Part shown: positions 18,636 to 28,990 of the stretch, piece after piece
How positions within the stretch are numbered: the first letter of the stretch is position 1
How the letters are laid out: every line of letters starts with the position of its first letter
DNA from: Pseudomonas bharatica CSV86
GTDB lineage: Bacteria > Pseudomonadota > Gammaproteobacteria > Pseudomonadales > Pseudomonadaceae
DNA length: 64,000 nucleotides
Assembly (NCBI RefSeq): GCF_000319305.2
Contig: NZ_AMWJ02000001.1
Coordinates: 2,271,001-2,335,000 of the forward strand
Direction of reading: 5' to 3'
Notes under the pieces: model-generated
Told to the model about the DNA's origin: nothing
What the model saw: the letters and a program-made list of their open reading frames with translations, nothing else
The model's database searches: none
Position numbers and translations under genes: made by a program

Positions 18636-19406
18636 CTACTGCGCCAGCCACCCCCCATCCACGTTCCACGCCGCTCCGCGCACCTGGCTGCCGGCCTCGC
18701 TGCACAGGAACAGCACCAGTTCGCCCAGGTGCTCCGGGGTGACGAACGCCAGTGACGGTTGTTTCTCCGCCAGCAAGTCATGCTGTGCCTGCTGCGGGTC
18801 GGTGCCTTCGGCGATGCGGGCATCGATCTGCTTCTGCACCAGCGGCGTCAGCACCCAGCCCGGGCAGATGGCGTTGCAGGTCACTCCGCTGGTGGCCGTC
18901 TCCAGCCCGACCACCTTGGTCAGGCCGATGACCCCGTGCTTGGCCGCCACATAGGCCGCCTTGCCCACCGAGCCAACCTGGCCATGCACCGAGGCGATAT
19001 TGATGATCCGCCCCCAGCCACGCTGCTTCATGTCCGGCAGGGCAAGGCGCGTGCAATGGAATACCGCCGACAGGTTCAGGGCAATGATCGCGTCCCAGCG
19101 TTCCACGGGAAACGCGTCCACCGGTGCCACGTGCTGGATCCCGGCATTGTTGACGAGGATATCGATCCCGCCGAATTCCTCCTGTGCATAGGCGAACAAG
19201 GCGTCGAGCTGGGCTACGTCACCCAGGTCGGCGGGATGATGGGCAACCTTGCCGCCAAAGCGGCCGATGTCCGCCAGGGCCGCCGTCGGGTCGCCAAAGC
19301 CGTTGAGCAGGATATCGGCGCCGGCCTGCGCCAGGACCCGGGCGATGCCCAGGCCGATGCCGCTGGTGGAGCCGGTGATCAGTGCGGTTTTTCCGGAAAG
19401 CTTCAT
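18636..19406 (-). CDS. bdhA: (R)-3-hydroxybutyrate dehydrogenase
   Basis: A 256-residue short-chain dehydrogenase that oxidises (R)-3-hydroxybutyrate to acetoacetate with NAD. The cofactor loop TGSTSGIG (11-18), NNAG (86-89), Ser139 and the active Tyr152-x3-Lys156 (YVAAK) are present. The segment IASVHGQVGSVGKAAYVAAK and the length match bacterial 3-hydroxybutyrate dehydrogenases. The start at 19406 (MKLSGKTAL) is preferred to an upstream GTG-type codon. It lies 13 bases behind the GntP permease gene and shares its sigma-54 promoter. Confidence 0.94.
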   Translation of the reverse strand: MKLSGKTALITGSTSGIGLGIARVLAQAGADILLNGFGDPTAALADIGRFGGKVAHHPADLGDVAQLDALFAYAQEEFGGIDILVNNAGIQHVAPVDAFPVERWDAIIALNLSAVFHCTRLALPDMKQRGWGRIINIASVHGQVGSVGKAAYVAAKHGVIGLTKVVGLETATSGVTCNAICPGWVLTPLVQKQIDARIAEGTDPQQAQHDLLAEKQPSLAFVTPEHLGELVLFLCSEAGSQVRGAAWNVDGGWLAQ

Positions 19407-19419
19407 ACAGGTCGGTTCC

Positions 19420-20811
19420 TCAAACGATGCCGGTGGCATAGAAGGTGGCGATCACGACGAACACCGCCAGGGTCTTGATCAGGGTAATGCCGAAAATGTC
19501 CTTGTAGGCCTCGCGGTGGGTCAGGCCGGTGACCGCCAGCAGGGTGATCACCGCGCCGTTGTGCGGCAGGGTGTCCATGCCGCCGCTGGCCATGGCGGCC
19601 ACCCGGTGCAGCACCTCCAGCGGGATATTCGCCGCATGTGCCGCGCTGATGAAGGTATCGGACATGGCGGCCAGGGCGATGCTCATGCCGCCCGATGCGG
19701 AGCCTGTGATCCCCGCCAGCAGGGTCACGGTGATCGCTTCGTTGACAAGCGGGTTGGGGATGGCGCGCAGCGCGTCGGCCAGTACCAGGAAGCCGGGAAG
19801 CGACGCGATCACTGCGCCGAAACCGTATTCCGAAGCGGTGTTCATCGCCGCCAGCAAGGCTCCGCCGACGGCGGCCTTGGTGCCATCGGCCAGGCGGGTC
19901 TTGATGGCCTTGAAGCCACTGACCAGCACCAGCAGGATGCCCAGCAGCAACGCCGCTTCCACGGCCCAGATGGCGGTCAGCTTGGCGATATCGGTCTGTA
20001 CCGGTGCGGTCATGCCCGGCAACTGCAGGGTATGGCTTTTCCCGTACCACTCGGGAATCCAGTGGGTGAACAGCAGGTTCATGATCCCTACCAGCAGCAG
20101 CGGCGACAGGGCCAGCAGCGGATTGGGCAGCTTCAGGTCGTCGGCGGTTTCCGGCTCGTTGCGCAGCTCGGTGCCGTAGCCCTCGCCGGCGCGCAGGGCC
20201 TTGTTGCGCTGGCGTTGCAGGTAGAGCATGCCGGCGCAGAAGACGAACAGGGTGCCGATCAGCCCCAGCCAGGGCGCGGCCCACGCGTTGGTATTGAAGA
20301 AGGTGCTGGGAATGATGTTCTGGATCTGCGGGGTGCCGGGCAGGGCGTCCATGGTGAACGAGAACGCGCCAAGGGCGATGGTCGCGGGAATCAGGCGCTT
20401 GGGGATATTGCTCTGGCGGAACATCTCGGCGGCGAACGGATAAACCGCGAACACCACGACGAACAGCGACACGCCGCCGTAGGTCAGCAGGGCGCAGACC
20501 AGCACGATCACCAGCATCGCCTGGCGGGTGCCGAGCAGGCGAATGGCGGCGGCGACGATGGAGCGGGAAAAGCCCGACAGCTCGATAAGCTTGCCGAATA
20601 CTGCGCCGAGCAGGAACACCGGGAAATAGAGCTTGATGAAGCCGACCATCTTTTCCATGAACACCCCGGTAAAGGCGGGTGCCACGGCGGACGGATCGGT
20701 CAGCAGTACCGCACCGAGGGCGGCGATGGGGGCAAACAGAATGACGCTGTAACCACGGTAGGCAGCCAGCATCAGCAGCGCCAGGGCTGCCAGGGCGATG
20801 ATCACACTCAT
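19420..20811 (-). CDS. GntP family permease (3-hydroxybutyrate uptake)
   Basis: A 463-residue inner-membrane carrier with about twelve hydrophobic segments. Members of the GntP family move gluconate and related hydroxy acids; the operon with bdhA and acetoacetyl-CoA synthetase points to 3-hydroxybutyrate. Recognisable stretches are VCALLTYGGVSLFVVVFAVY and the C-terminal SGGMDTLPHNGAVITLLAVT, common in this subgroup. AAGGAGA stands close before the ATG at 20811, and a sigma-54 promoter lies about 50 bases upstream. Confidence 0.92.
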   Translation of the reverse strand: MSVIIALAALALLMLAAYRGYSVILFAPIAALGAVLLTDPSAVAPAFTGVFMEKMVGFIKLYFPVFLLGAVFGKLIELSGFSRSIVAAAIRLLGTRQAMLVIVLVCALLTYGGVSLFVVVFAVYPFAAEMFRQSNIPKRLIPATIALGAFSFTMDALPGTPQIQNIIPSTFFNTNAWAAPWLGLIGTLFVFCAGMLYLQRQRNKALRAGEGYGTELRNEPETADDLKLPNPLLALSPLLLVGIMNLLFTHWIPEWYGKSHTLQLPGMTAPVQTDIAKLTAIWAVEAALLLGILLVLVSGFKAIKTRLADGTKAAVGGALLAAMNTASEYGFGAVIASLPGFLVLADALRAIPNPLVNEAITVTLLAGITGSASGGMSIALAAMSDTFISAAHAANIPLEVLHRVAAMASGGMDTLPHNGAVITLLAVTGLTHREAYKDIFGITLIKTLAVFVVIATFYATGIV

Positions 20812-20856
20812 CGAGTGTCTCCTTGGTGAATCTTGTTTTTGTTGGAAACAAGGAGG

Positions 20857-20873
20857 TAGCAGGGACTGTGCCA
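20857..20873 (-). promoter_or_regulatory. Sigma-54 (-24/-12) promoter of the 3-hydroxybutyrate operon
   Basis: Read on the minus strand, TGGCACAGTCCCTGCTA contains TGGCAC at -24 and TGC at -12 with the fixed spacing required by RpoN. The expected transcription start is near 20847, leaving about 36 bases of leader before the permease. Confidence 0.85.
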
Positions 20874-20935
20874 GGTGTTTAAGTTACTGATTTACAAGGG
20901 TAAATTCTGTTTATCTGTATTGTCTGACCGATTTT

Positions 20936-20951
20936 GTCTCTGATTGGAGAC
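20936..20951. promoter_or_regulatory. Enhancer site 1 for the sigma-54 activator
   Basis: GTCTCTGATTGGAGAC is a perfect dyad, GTCTC-N6-GAGAC, 63 bases upstream of the -24 element. The same dyad recurs at 21046 and 21066, and its spacing suits binding by the neighbouring activator. Confidence 0.7.
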
Positions 20952-20965
20952 TTCTGGCGAGCTCA

Positions 20966-21036
20966 AGGGCCTCATCGCTGGCAAGCCAGCTCCCACAGGG
21001 GCACGTGGGAGCTGGCTTGCCAGCGATGAGGCCGTT
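20966..21036. repeat. Inverted REP pair between enhancer sites
   Basis: Opposed copies of the REP core (GGGCCTCATCGCTGGCAAGC from 20967; TTGCCAGCGATGAGGCCGTT to 21037) sit between enhancer site 1 and sites 2 and 3. Their presence pushes the distal sites further from the promoter. Confidence 0.9.
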
Positions 21037-21045
21037 AAGAACAGA

Positions 21046-21071
21046 GTCTCAATCTGGAGATAGGAGTCTCT

Positions 21072-21082
<11 letters not shown>
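21046..21082. promoter_or_regulatory. Enhancer sites 2 and 3 for the sigma-54 activator
   Basis: Two further dyads of the form GTCTC-N6-GAGAC: GTCTCAATCTGGAGAT (21046-21061, one mismatch) and AGTCTCTTTATTGAGACT (21065-21082, perfect). Site 3 overlaps the last codons and stop of the activator gene. They lie about 175-210 bases from the promoter. Confidence 0.65.
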
Positions 21083-22472
<1,390 letters not shown>

Positions 22473-22486
22473 TCCGTGAATAGTGC

Positions 22487-23509
22487 TCAGGCCCGTGGGT
22501 CGAAGGCTTCGCGCAAGGCGTCGCCGACGAACACCAGCAGGGTCAGGATCAGGGCCAGGGCGAAGAATGCGGTGAAGCCCAGCCAGGGCGCCTGCAGGTT
22601 CTGCTTGCCCTGGTTGACCAGCTCACCCAGCGAGGCACTGCCAGCAGGCATGCCGAAGCCGAGGAAGTCCAGGGCGGTCAGGGTCGAGATTGCGCCGGTG
22701 AGGATGAACGGCAGGTAGGTGAGGGTGGCATTCATCGCGTTGGGCAGGATATGCCGGATGATTACCAGGCGGTCCGGCAGGCCCATGGCGCGGGCGGCCT
22801 GGACGTACTCGAGATTGCGCCCGCGCAGGAACTCGGCGCGCACCACGTCCACCAGGGCCAGCCAGGAAAACAGCGCCATGATTCCCAGCAGCCACCAGAA
22901 ATCCGGCTCGACGAAGCCGCTGAGGATGATCAGCAGGTAGAGCACCGGCAAGCCGGACCATACCTCCAGCAGGCGCTGCCCGAGCAGGTCGACCCAACCG
23001 CCGTGGTAGCCCTGCAGTGCCCCGGCGGTTACGCCGATCAGCGTGGAGATCAGGGTCAGGGCCACGGCGAACAGGATCGACACGCGCGTGCCATAGATCA
23101 CCCGGGCCAGCACATCCCGCGCCTGGTCGTCGGTGCCCAGCCAGTTGCTGGCCGAGGGCGGGCTCGGGGCCGGCACCTGCAGGTCGTAGTTCGGCGTATC
23201 GGCGCTGAACGGGATCGGCGGGAACAGCATCCAGCCGTCGTTGTCCTCGATCAGCTGGCGCACGTACTGGCTGCGATAGTCCGGCTGGAAGGGCAACTGG
23301 CCGCCGAACTGCTGCTCGGTGTAGCGCTTGAACGCCGGGAAATACAGGCCGCCTTCGTACTTGAGCAGCAGTGGCTTGTCATTGGCGATCAACTCGGCGC
23401 CCAGGCTCAGGGTGAGCAGGGCGGCGAATGCCCAGAGCGAGAACCAGCCGCGGCGGTTCCTGCGAAAACGCTGCCAGCGACGCTGGGCGATGGGCGAAAG
23501 GCAGAACAT
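22487..23509 (-). CDS. yejE: Peptide/microcin C ABC transporter permease YejE
   Basis: A 340-residue inner-membrane permease. After one N-terminal membrane segment comes a large periplasmic part (about residues 45-130, LIANDKPLLLKYEGGLYFPA) typical of YejE, then five membrane segments with the DppC/OppC-type loop AARAMGLPDRLVIIRHILPN that docks to the ATPase. It overlaps yejB at its start. The expected downstream ATPase gene yejF is missing; the next gene, 14 bases away, is the hbcR activator on the same strand. Confidence 0.92.
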   Translation of the reverse strand: MFCLSPIAQRRWQRFRRNRRGWFSLWAFAALLTLSLGAELIANDKPLLLKYEGGLYFPAFKRYTEQQFGGQLPFQPDYRSQYVRQLIEDNDGWMLFPPIPFSADTPNYDLQVPAPSPPSASNWLGTDDQARDVLARVIYGTRVSILFAVALTLISTLIGVTAGALQGYHGGWVDLLGQRLLEVWSGLPVLYLLIILSGFVEPDFWWLLGIMALFSWLALVDVVRAEFLRGRNLEYVQAARAMGLPDRLVIIRHILPNAMNATLTYLPFILTGAISTLTALDFLGFGMPAGSASLGELVNQGKQNLQAPWLGFTAFFALALILTLLVFVGDALREAFDPRA

Positions 23510-24561
23510 CAGTGCGCCCTCGTGGCGAAGTCGATCCGCGGGTCGACCATGGTGTAGCAGAGGTCACCGACCAGACGGATCAGCAAGCCGAACAGGGTAA
23601 AGATGAACAGGGTGCCGAACACCACCGGATAGTCGCGGCTCACCGCCGCGTCATAGCTCATGCGTCCCAGGCCGTCGAGGGAAAAGATCACCTCGATCAT
23701 CAGCGAGCCTGCGAAGAATACGGTAATCAGCGCCTGCGGCAGCCCGGCCACCACCAGCAGGATGGCGTTGCGGAACACATGGCCGTAGAGCACCCGGCGC
23801 TCGGTGAGGCCCTTGGCCTTGGCGGTGATCACGTACTGGCGCGTGATCTCGTTGAGGAAGGCATTCTTGGTCAGCAGGGTCAGGGTGGCGAAACCGCCGA
23901 TCACCAGGGCACCCACCGGCAGCACCAGGTGCCAGAAATAGTCGGCGACCTTACCCACCAGGCTCAGTTCGGCGAAGTTCTCCGAAACCAGCCCGCGCAC
24001 CGGGAACCAGTTCAGCGAAGTGCCACCGGCGAACAGCACGATCAGCAGCAGGGCGAAAAGGAAGGCGGGCAGGGCATAGCCGATCACGATCAGGCTGCTG
24101 CTCCAGGCATCGAATGCGCTGCCATGGCGCACGGCCTTGCGGATACCGAGGGGGATCGATACCAGGTAGGTGATAAGCGTCGCCCAGAAACCGAGGGACA
24201 GGGTCACCGGCATCTTGTCGAGGATCAGGTCGGTGACCTTGGCGCCCCGGAAGAAGCTGTTGCCAAAGTCCAGCCGGGCGTAGCTGCAAAGCATCAACCA
24301 CAAGCGTTCTGGCGCCGACTTGTCGAAGCCGTACTGCTTCTTGATGGTCTCCAGCAAGGCCGGGTCGAGGCCGCGGCTGGCGCGTGAGTCAAGTTGCACC
24401 GAGGCGCCGCCCGGTGCGCCGGCGCCAATGCCCTGCAGCCGCGCCACGGCCTGTTCCACCGGCCCGCCGGGAGCGGCCTGGACGATGACGAAGTTGACCA
24501 GCAGGATCACCAGCAGCGTCGGGATGACCAGCAGCAGGCGCCGCAGAATATACGCGGTCAT
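23509..24561 (-). CDS. yejB: Peptide/microcin C ABC transporter permease YejB
   Basis: A 350-residue permease of the DppB type with six membrane segments. The N-terminus [17 protein letters not shown] and the [17 protein letters not shown] insert mark YejB, and the coupling loop [20 protein letters not shown] is conserved. The start is placed at 24561 because it gives the normal N-terminus and a four-base overlap with yejA; the longer frame from 24624 lies inside yejA. It pairs with YejE to form the channel for oligopeptides. Confidence 0.93.
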   Translation of the reverse strand: MTAYILRRLLLVIPTLLVILLVNFVIVQAAPGGPVEQAVARLQGIGAGAPGGASVQLDSRASRGLDPALLETIKKQYGFDKSAPERLWLMLCSYARLDFGNSFFRGAKVTDLILDKMPVTLSLGFWATLITYLVSIPLGIRKAVRHGSAFDAWSSSLIVIGYALPAFLFALLLIVLFAGGTSLNWFPVRGLVSENFAELSLVGKVADYFWHLVLPVGALVIGGFATLTLLTKNAFLNEITRQYVITAKAKGLTERRVLYGHVFRNAILLVVAGLPQALITVFFAGSLMIEVIFSLDGLGRMSYDAAVSRDYPVVFGTLFIFTLFGLLIRLVGDLCYTMVDPRIDFATRAH

Positions 24562-26405
24562 GGCTGGCCTCCCGTGCGCTGCGCCATCTGCTCGTTGGTC
24601 AGCGCGGTCGGGCTGACTTCCCACCAGGTGTCCAGCGCCGGGTCATTGGCCGCCGCGACCTTCGGCAGGCCGAAGCGGTTCCACCATACGCTGGAGGTAC
24701 CCGGCGGGTAATAGTTGGGGATCCAGTAGTAGTTCCATTGCAGCACCCGGTCCAGCGCGTGGGCATGGCGCTGCATGCCGGCCTGGGTGTCGGCACGCAC
24801 CAGGCCGTCGATCAGCTGGTCCACCACCGGGCTTTGCAGGACCATGAAATTGTTGGAGCCCGGGTCCTTGGCCGCGGCAGAGCCGAAATAGCTGTACAGC
24901 TCCAGCCCCGGCGAGGGACTTACCGGATAGCCGGTGACGATCATGTCGTAATCCCGCGCCATCAGGCGGTTGACGTACTGCGCTGAATCCACGCGGCGGA
25001 TCTGCATGTCGATGCCGATCTGCGCCAGGGTGCGCTTCCATGGCAGCAGCAGGCGCTCCATGCCGTTCTGGCCGTTGAGAAAGGTAAAGCTCAGCGGCTC
25101 GCCAGCGGCATTCACCAGGCGATCGCCGTCCGGGTGCCAGCCGGCTTCGCCCAGCAGCGCCAGGGCCTGCAGTTGCTTGTCGCGGATGATTCCCGAACCG
25201 TCGGTACGCGGTGCCTCGAAGACCCGGGTGAACACCTCGTCGGGAACCTGCCCGCGCAGCGGTTCGAGGATCTTCAGTTCCTCGGCATCCGGCAGTTCGC
25301 GGGCGGCCAGCGGGCTGTTGGCGAAGTAGCTTTGCTGGCGGATGTACAGGTCGCGCATCATCCGCCGGTTGCTCCATTCGAAGTCCCAGAGCAGGGCAAT
25401 GGCCTGGCGTACGCGACGGTCCTGGAACATCGGGCGTTGCAGGTTGAACACATAGCCCTGGGCGTTCTGCGGCGCTTCCCTGGCCAGGTGGGCGCGTTGC
25501 AGGCGTCCATCGTCCAGGGCCGGACCGGCGTAGCCGATGGTGTAGCCGGTGGCGGAAAACTCGCGGTTGTAGTCGTAGCCGCCACCGCGCAGGACTTGCC
25601 GCGCCACGTCGGTGTCGCCGAAGTATTCGATGCGCAACTGGTCGAAGTTGTAGCGCCCGCGGTTGACCGGCAAATCCTTGCCCCACCAGTCGCGGTCGCG
25701 CTCGAAGGTGATGCTGCGGCCATTGTCGATCCGCCCGACCTTGTACGGGCCGCTTCCCAGCGGGGCCTCGAAGCCGCCGCCGTTGGCGAAATCGCGACCG
25801 CGCCACCAGTGTTCCGGCAGCACCGGCAGCGATGCCAGGTCCAGGGGCAGGGTGCGGTTCTGGCTGGTCTTGAAGTCGAAGCGCACCTGGGTCGGCGACT
25901 CGACCACCACATCGGCGACATCGGCGAACTGGGTGCGGTATTTCAGGTTGCCGTCGCGCAGCAGCAGGTCGTAGGTGAAGCGCACGTCTTCGGCACGGAT
26001 GGGCTTGCCATCGGCGAAACGGGCCTTCGGATCAAGGTAGAAGCGCAGCCACAGGCCATCGTCGGCCCGCTCCATGCGCCGGGCGACCAGGCCGTAGACG
26101 GTGTAGGGCTCGTCCAGCGAGCGTACGGCCAGGGGCGAGTACAGCCAGCCGTCGATCTCGCTGACGCCGATGCCCTTGTCGATATACGGAAGGATATGGT
26201 CGAACTGGCCGATCTCGATGGCCGAGCGGCGCAGGCTGCCGCCCTTCGGAGCGTCCGGGTTGGTGTACTGGAAATGGTTGAAGTGCTGCGGATAGCGCGG
26301 CGCCTCGCCGTAGACGGTAAGGGCGTGGGTGGGGGCGGCCTGGGCGTTGAACCCCAGAAGGGCTGCGAGGCAGCCCCCGAAGGCCAGGGAGGCCTTGCCA
26401 ATCAA
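24558..26405 (-). CDS. yejA: Extracellular solute-binding protein YejA
   Basis: A 615-residue periplasmic binding protein of family 5 (peptide/opine/nickel). The signal peptide [19 protein letters not shown] ends at AQA, and family-5 blocks follow ([32 protein letters not shown] region, [17 protein letters not shown]). It delivers peptides to YejB/YejE. It is the first yej gene; a parvulin gene ends six bases before its ATG, so the four genes may share one transcript. Confidence 0.93.
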   Translation of the reverse strand: MIGKASLAFGGCLAALLGFNAQAAPTHALTVYGEAPRYPQHFNHFQYTNPDAPKGGSLRRSAIEIGQFDHILPYIDKGIGVSEIDGWLYSPLAVRSLDEPYTVYGLVARRMERADDGLWLRFYLDPKARFADGKPIRAEDVRFTYDLLLRDGNLKYRTQFADVADVVVESPTQVRFDFKTSQNRTLPLDLASLPVLPEHWWRGRDFANGGGFEAPLGSGPYKVGRIDNGRSITFERDRDWWGKDLPVNRGRYNFDQLRIEYFGDTDVARQVLRGGGYDYNREFSATGYTIGYAGPALDDGRLQRAHLAREAPQNAQGYVFNLQRPMFQDRRVRQAIALLWDFEWSNRRMMRDLYIRQQSYFANSPLAARELPDAEELKILEPLRGQVPDEVFTRVFEAPRTDGSGIIRDKQLQALALLGEAGWHPDGDRLVNAAGEPLSFTFLNGQNGMERLLLPWKRTLAQIGIDMQIRRVDSAQYVNRLMARDYDMIVTGYPVSPSPGLELYSYFGSAAAKDPGSNNFMVLQSPVVDQLIDGLVRADTQAGMQRHAHALDRVLQWNYYWIPNYYPPGTSSVWWNRFGLPKVAAANDPALDTWWEVSPTALTNEQMAQRTGGQP

Positions 26406-26411
26406 GACCGA

Positions 26412-26693
26412 TCAGTCCTGGCGGCTGGTCACTTCCAGCAGGTGGTAGCCGAACTGGGTTTTCACCGGACCCTGCACCACGTTGATCGGCGCGCTGAACA
26501 CCACGGTATCGAATTCCTTGACCATCTGGCCCGGACCGAAGGAGCTCAGGTCGCCGCCCTGGCGGCTGGACGGGCAGGTGGAGTTGGCTTTGGCGACTTC
26601 TGCGAAGTCCGCGCCGGCTTCGATCTGCGCCTTCAGTTCGTTGCACTTGTCTTCGCTGCTGACGAGGATGTGGCGGGCAGTGGCTCGGGCCAT
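26412..26693 (-). CDS. Parvulin-type peptidyl-prolyl isomerase (PpiC-like)
   Basis: A 93-residue cytoplasmic parvulin. Conserved blocks: ARHILVSSEDKCNELKAQI, FAEVAKANSTCPSSRQGGDL, SSFGPGQMVKEFDTVVF and VKTQFGYHLLEV. The start at 26693 follows AGGAGTACTTCCCC and gives the standard N-terminus MARATARHIL; the longer frame from 26801 is not needed. It is a paralogue of the gene at 16198-16473. It lies six bases upstream of yejA, so it may be co-transcribed with the peptide importer. Confidence 0.92.
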   Translation of the reverse strand: MARATARHILVSSEDKCNELKAQIEAGADFAEVAKANSTCPSSRQGGDLSSFGPGQMVKEFDTVVFSAPINVVQGPVKTQFGYHLLEVTSRQD

Positions 26694-26787
26694 GGGGAAG
26701 TACTCCTGTTGAGAAAAGCCAGAGCCTACCGGAATTGCTGTGCGAATTCTCCTGCAAATCTGCAAGCCAAGGCGCAAGCCCTTAGGT

Positions 26788-27924
26788 CTACCGCTGCTCA
26801 TCCAGCAACTCGAACAACCGCCAGGCCAGTTTCACCCGCTCCCCGTTCGGATAATTGCGGTTGGCCAGCAACACCACTGCGCGTTGCTGCTCCGGCACGA
26901 ACGCCACATAGGCGCCAAAACCGTTGGTGGCCCCGGTCTTGTTCACCCAGGCTTTCGACTGTGGTGCCAACGGTGGATTGATCGCGTTTACGGGGCTGCC
27001 GGCCAGCGCATAGCGGTTGTCATTGCCATCGAGCAAGGTCTGCAACGCGAGGGGGTAATCGTAGTGTTCCCAGATCAGGTCCTGGGTCATCGCGCCGCGT
27101 TTGTAGTAGCCGCGGCGGGTGTCGTCCAGCGCCTGCTTCAGCGGTGCGGCCAGTTGCACCCGGCCCAGATGGGCCTCGACGTAGCGCAGCATGTCGCGGC
27201 TACTGCTTTTAACGCCGTAGGCTTCGTCGGCCAGCACCCCGGGGTTGACCCGCACGGGAGCGTCATTCTTGTCATAGCCGCGGGCATAGAGCGCCTGCTG
27301 ACTGGCCGGGACCTGCAAGTAGGTGTGTTCGAGGCCGAGCTCCGGCAGCAGTTGCTCCTGCATGGCGCTGACGAACGAGGTGCCCAGTTGCCGTGCGGTG
27401 ATCACCCCGAGCATGCCGATCCCCGGGTTGGCATAGGCACGCCAGCCATCCGCTGCATGCTCGGGTTGCCAGTGCCTGAGCCAGTCGAACAACTGCGCCT
27501 GGTTGGAGATTCCGTCCGGTAGTTGCAGGGGCATGCCGCCGTTGCTGTGGGTTGCCAGGTTGATCAGGCTCAGCCTGCCGAACGCAGTGCCCGCCAGCTC
27601 CGGCAGGTATTCGGCGGCGTTGGCGTGCAGCGACAGGCGCTTGTCGATCTGCGCTCGGGCGGCGAGGGTGTCGGTGAAGGTCTTGCTGATCGAGCCCAGC
27701 TCGAACAGGGTGTCGCGGCTGACCGCTTGCCCCGTGGCCTTGTCGGCCACGCCGAACTCGTAGAAGTACTGTTTTCCATGGTCGCTGATGGCGATCGCCA
27801 GGCCGGCAACGCCGTTGTCGCGCATGACGCGTTCGGCGGCACTGCGCACCTGGCTGTCGAAGGCCGGGTCTGCCACGGCAAGCAGCGGGCAGGTACATAG
27901 CAGGAGGAGGGTGGGGAAGCGCAT
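26788..27924 (-). CDS. ampC: Class C beta-lactamase (AmpC family)
   Basis: A 378-residue periplasmic serine hydrolase with signal peptide MRFPTLLLLCTCPLLAVA. The class C active-site motifs are complete: S-I-S-K (Ser78, Lys81), Y-A-N (164-166, in YANPGIG) and K-T-G (329-331, in NKTGATNGFG). Length and the ending suit AmpC. The Y-A-N form instead of Y-S-N is found in some AmpC proteins. No ampR regulator gene lies beside it; the divergent neighbour is a DUF2388 gene. Whether it gives resistance cannot be told from sequence. Confidence 0.9.
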   Translation of the reverse strand: MRFPTLLLLCTCPLLAVADPAFDSQVRSAAERVMRDNGVAGLAIAISDHGKQYFYEFGVADKATGQAVSRDTLFELGSISKTFTDTLAARAQIDKRLSLHANAAEYLPELAGTAFGRLSLINLATHSNGGMPLQLPDGISNQAQLFDWLRHWQPEHAADGWRAYANPGIGMLGVITARQLGTSFVSAMQEQLLPELGLEHTYLQVPASQQALYARGYDKNDAPVRVNPGVLADEAYGVKSSSRDMLRYVEAHLGRVQLAAPLKQALDDTRRGYYKRGAMTQDLIWEHYDYPLALQTLLDGNDNRYALAGSPVNAINPPLAPQSKAWVNKTGATNGFGAYVAFVPEQQRAVVLLANRNYPNGERVKLAWRLFELLDEQR

Positions 27925-28053
27925 TGACGAAGGGTCCGAGGCGGAAAAACCGCCACCCTAGCAGAACCCGCTAGGGAACTCCGACCCGGGGAAATGAATC
28001 CTAGACTGGGTAATACCTGACAATTCCGTTCAGGTAGACCGGAGGACTTCGTC

Positions 28054-28371
28054 ATGCGGCGTATTTTGCTCGTCTCTTCATTGTTGCTTTGCCTGCCTGT
28101 TGGTTCGGCGCTGGCCCGCGTGGACGCAGGTGATGTCGCCACCTCGGCCGGCGTCTCGGCCTCGCTGTATTCCACCTTCAAGGACGACAAGCGCATCATC
28201 CCGGCCCGGGACGAGGCGTCCAGCTTCGTAGCCAGCGGCGGCGCGATCCGCGGCGCCTACCTGGAAGCCGTGTTGCAGCGTGTACGCCAGGAAAACCCTG
28301 GCCTGCAGGCCAGCGATGAAGAGCTGGCGCAGGCGATCCTGGTCAGCGACCGCTTCGAAAGCGAGCGCTGA
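28054..28371 (+). CDS. DUF2388 domain secreted protein
   Basis: A 105-residue protein with signal peptide MRRILLVSSLLLCLPVGSALA. The mature part carries the DUF2388 pattern (SASLYSTFKDDKRIIPARD, then DEASSFVASGGAIRGAYLE and ELAQAILVSD), found widely in pseudomonads as small periplasmic proteins of unknown role. CCGGAGG precedes the ATG. Single gene, divergent from ampC. Confidence 0.85.
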   Translation: MRRILLVSSLLLCLPVGSALARVDAGDVATSAGVSASLYSTFKDDKRIIPARDEASSFVASGGAIRGAYLEAVLQRVRQENPGLQASDEELAQAILVSDRFESER

Positions 28372-28460
28372 CTGGCCCGGGGCAGGTGCACGGCTGGACG
28401 TTGTCGCGGGGCTGGGCTTCACTGATAGCCTTGCCCGGATAAACCACAAGGATAGCGTCC

Positions 28461-28906
28461 ATGAGCAACAATGCCGTGCGCCTGCACCGTGTCTTCAAGG
28501 CCCCGTCGAGCGGGTCTACCGTGCTTTCCTCGATGCCGACGCCATGGCCAAGTGGCTACCGCCCCATGGCTTTACCTGCAAGGTCGATCATCTCGATGCA
28601 CGGGTCGGCGGCACCTACAGGATGTCGTTCAGCAATTTTTCCAGCGGCCAGCGCCACGCCTTCGGTGGTGAATACCAGGAATTGTTGGTGAACGAACGCA
28701 TCCGCTATACCGATCGCTTCGACGATCCCGGCCTGCCAGGGGAAATCACCGTCACCATCACGTTCAACAGCGTCTCTTGTGGCACCGAGGTGAATATCGT
28801 CCAGGCAGGCTTGCCTGACCTCATCCCTCTGGAAAGCTGCTACTTGGGCTGGCAGGAATCTCTGAACCAGTTGGCCAATCTGGTCGAGCCGGAAATTCCG
28901 GGTTGA
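28461..28906 (+). pseudogene. SRPBCC/AHSA1 domain protein, frameshifted
   Basis: The ATG at 28461 opens MSNNAVRLHRVFKAP, the usual start of AHSA1-type SRPBCC proteins. At the C run 28501-28504 a base is missing; with it the frame continues as VERVYRAFLDADAMAKWLPP and on to the normal end (ESCYLGWQESLNQLANLVEP), about 149 residues. These proteins have a deep hydrophobic pocket for a ligand, and the function here is unknown. Translation as written would stop early in the wrong frame. Likely intact in the organism. Confidence 0.87.
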
Positions 28907-28990
28907 TTAAAGCGGTCCGAAAAACAGGGTCGCGTTAACTTTTTGTTACTGTTTTAATGATTGGATCCAGTTAGCAGTGGATCTCAAGTC

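Noticed and set aside
25134..26981. A 615-residue plus-strand frame opposite yejA and the parvulin gene
   Set aside because: Antisense shadow of yejA, without any recognisable domain or ribosome site.
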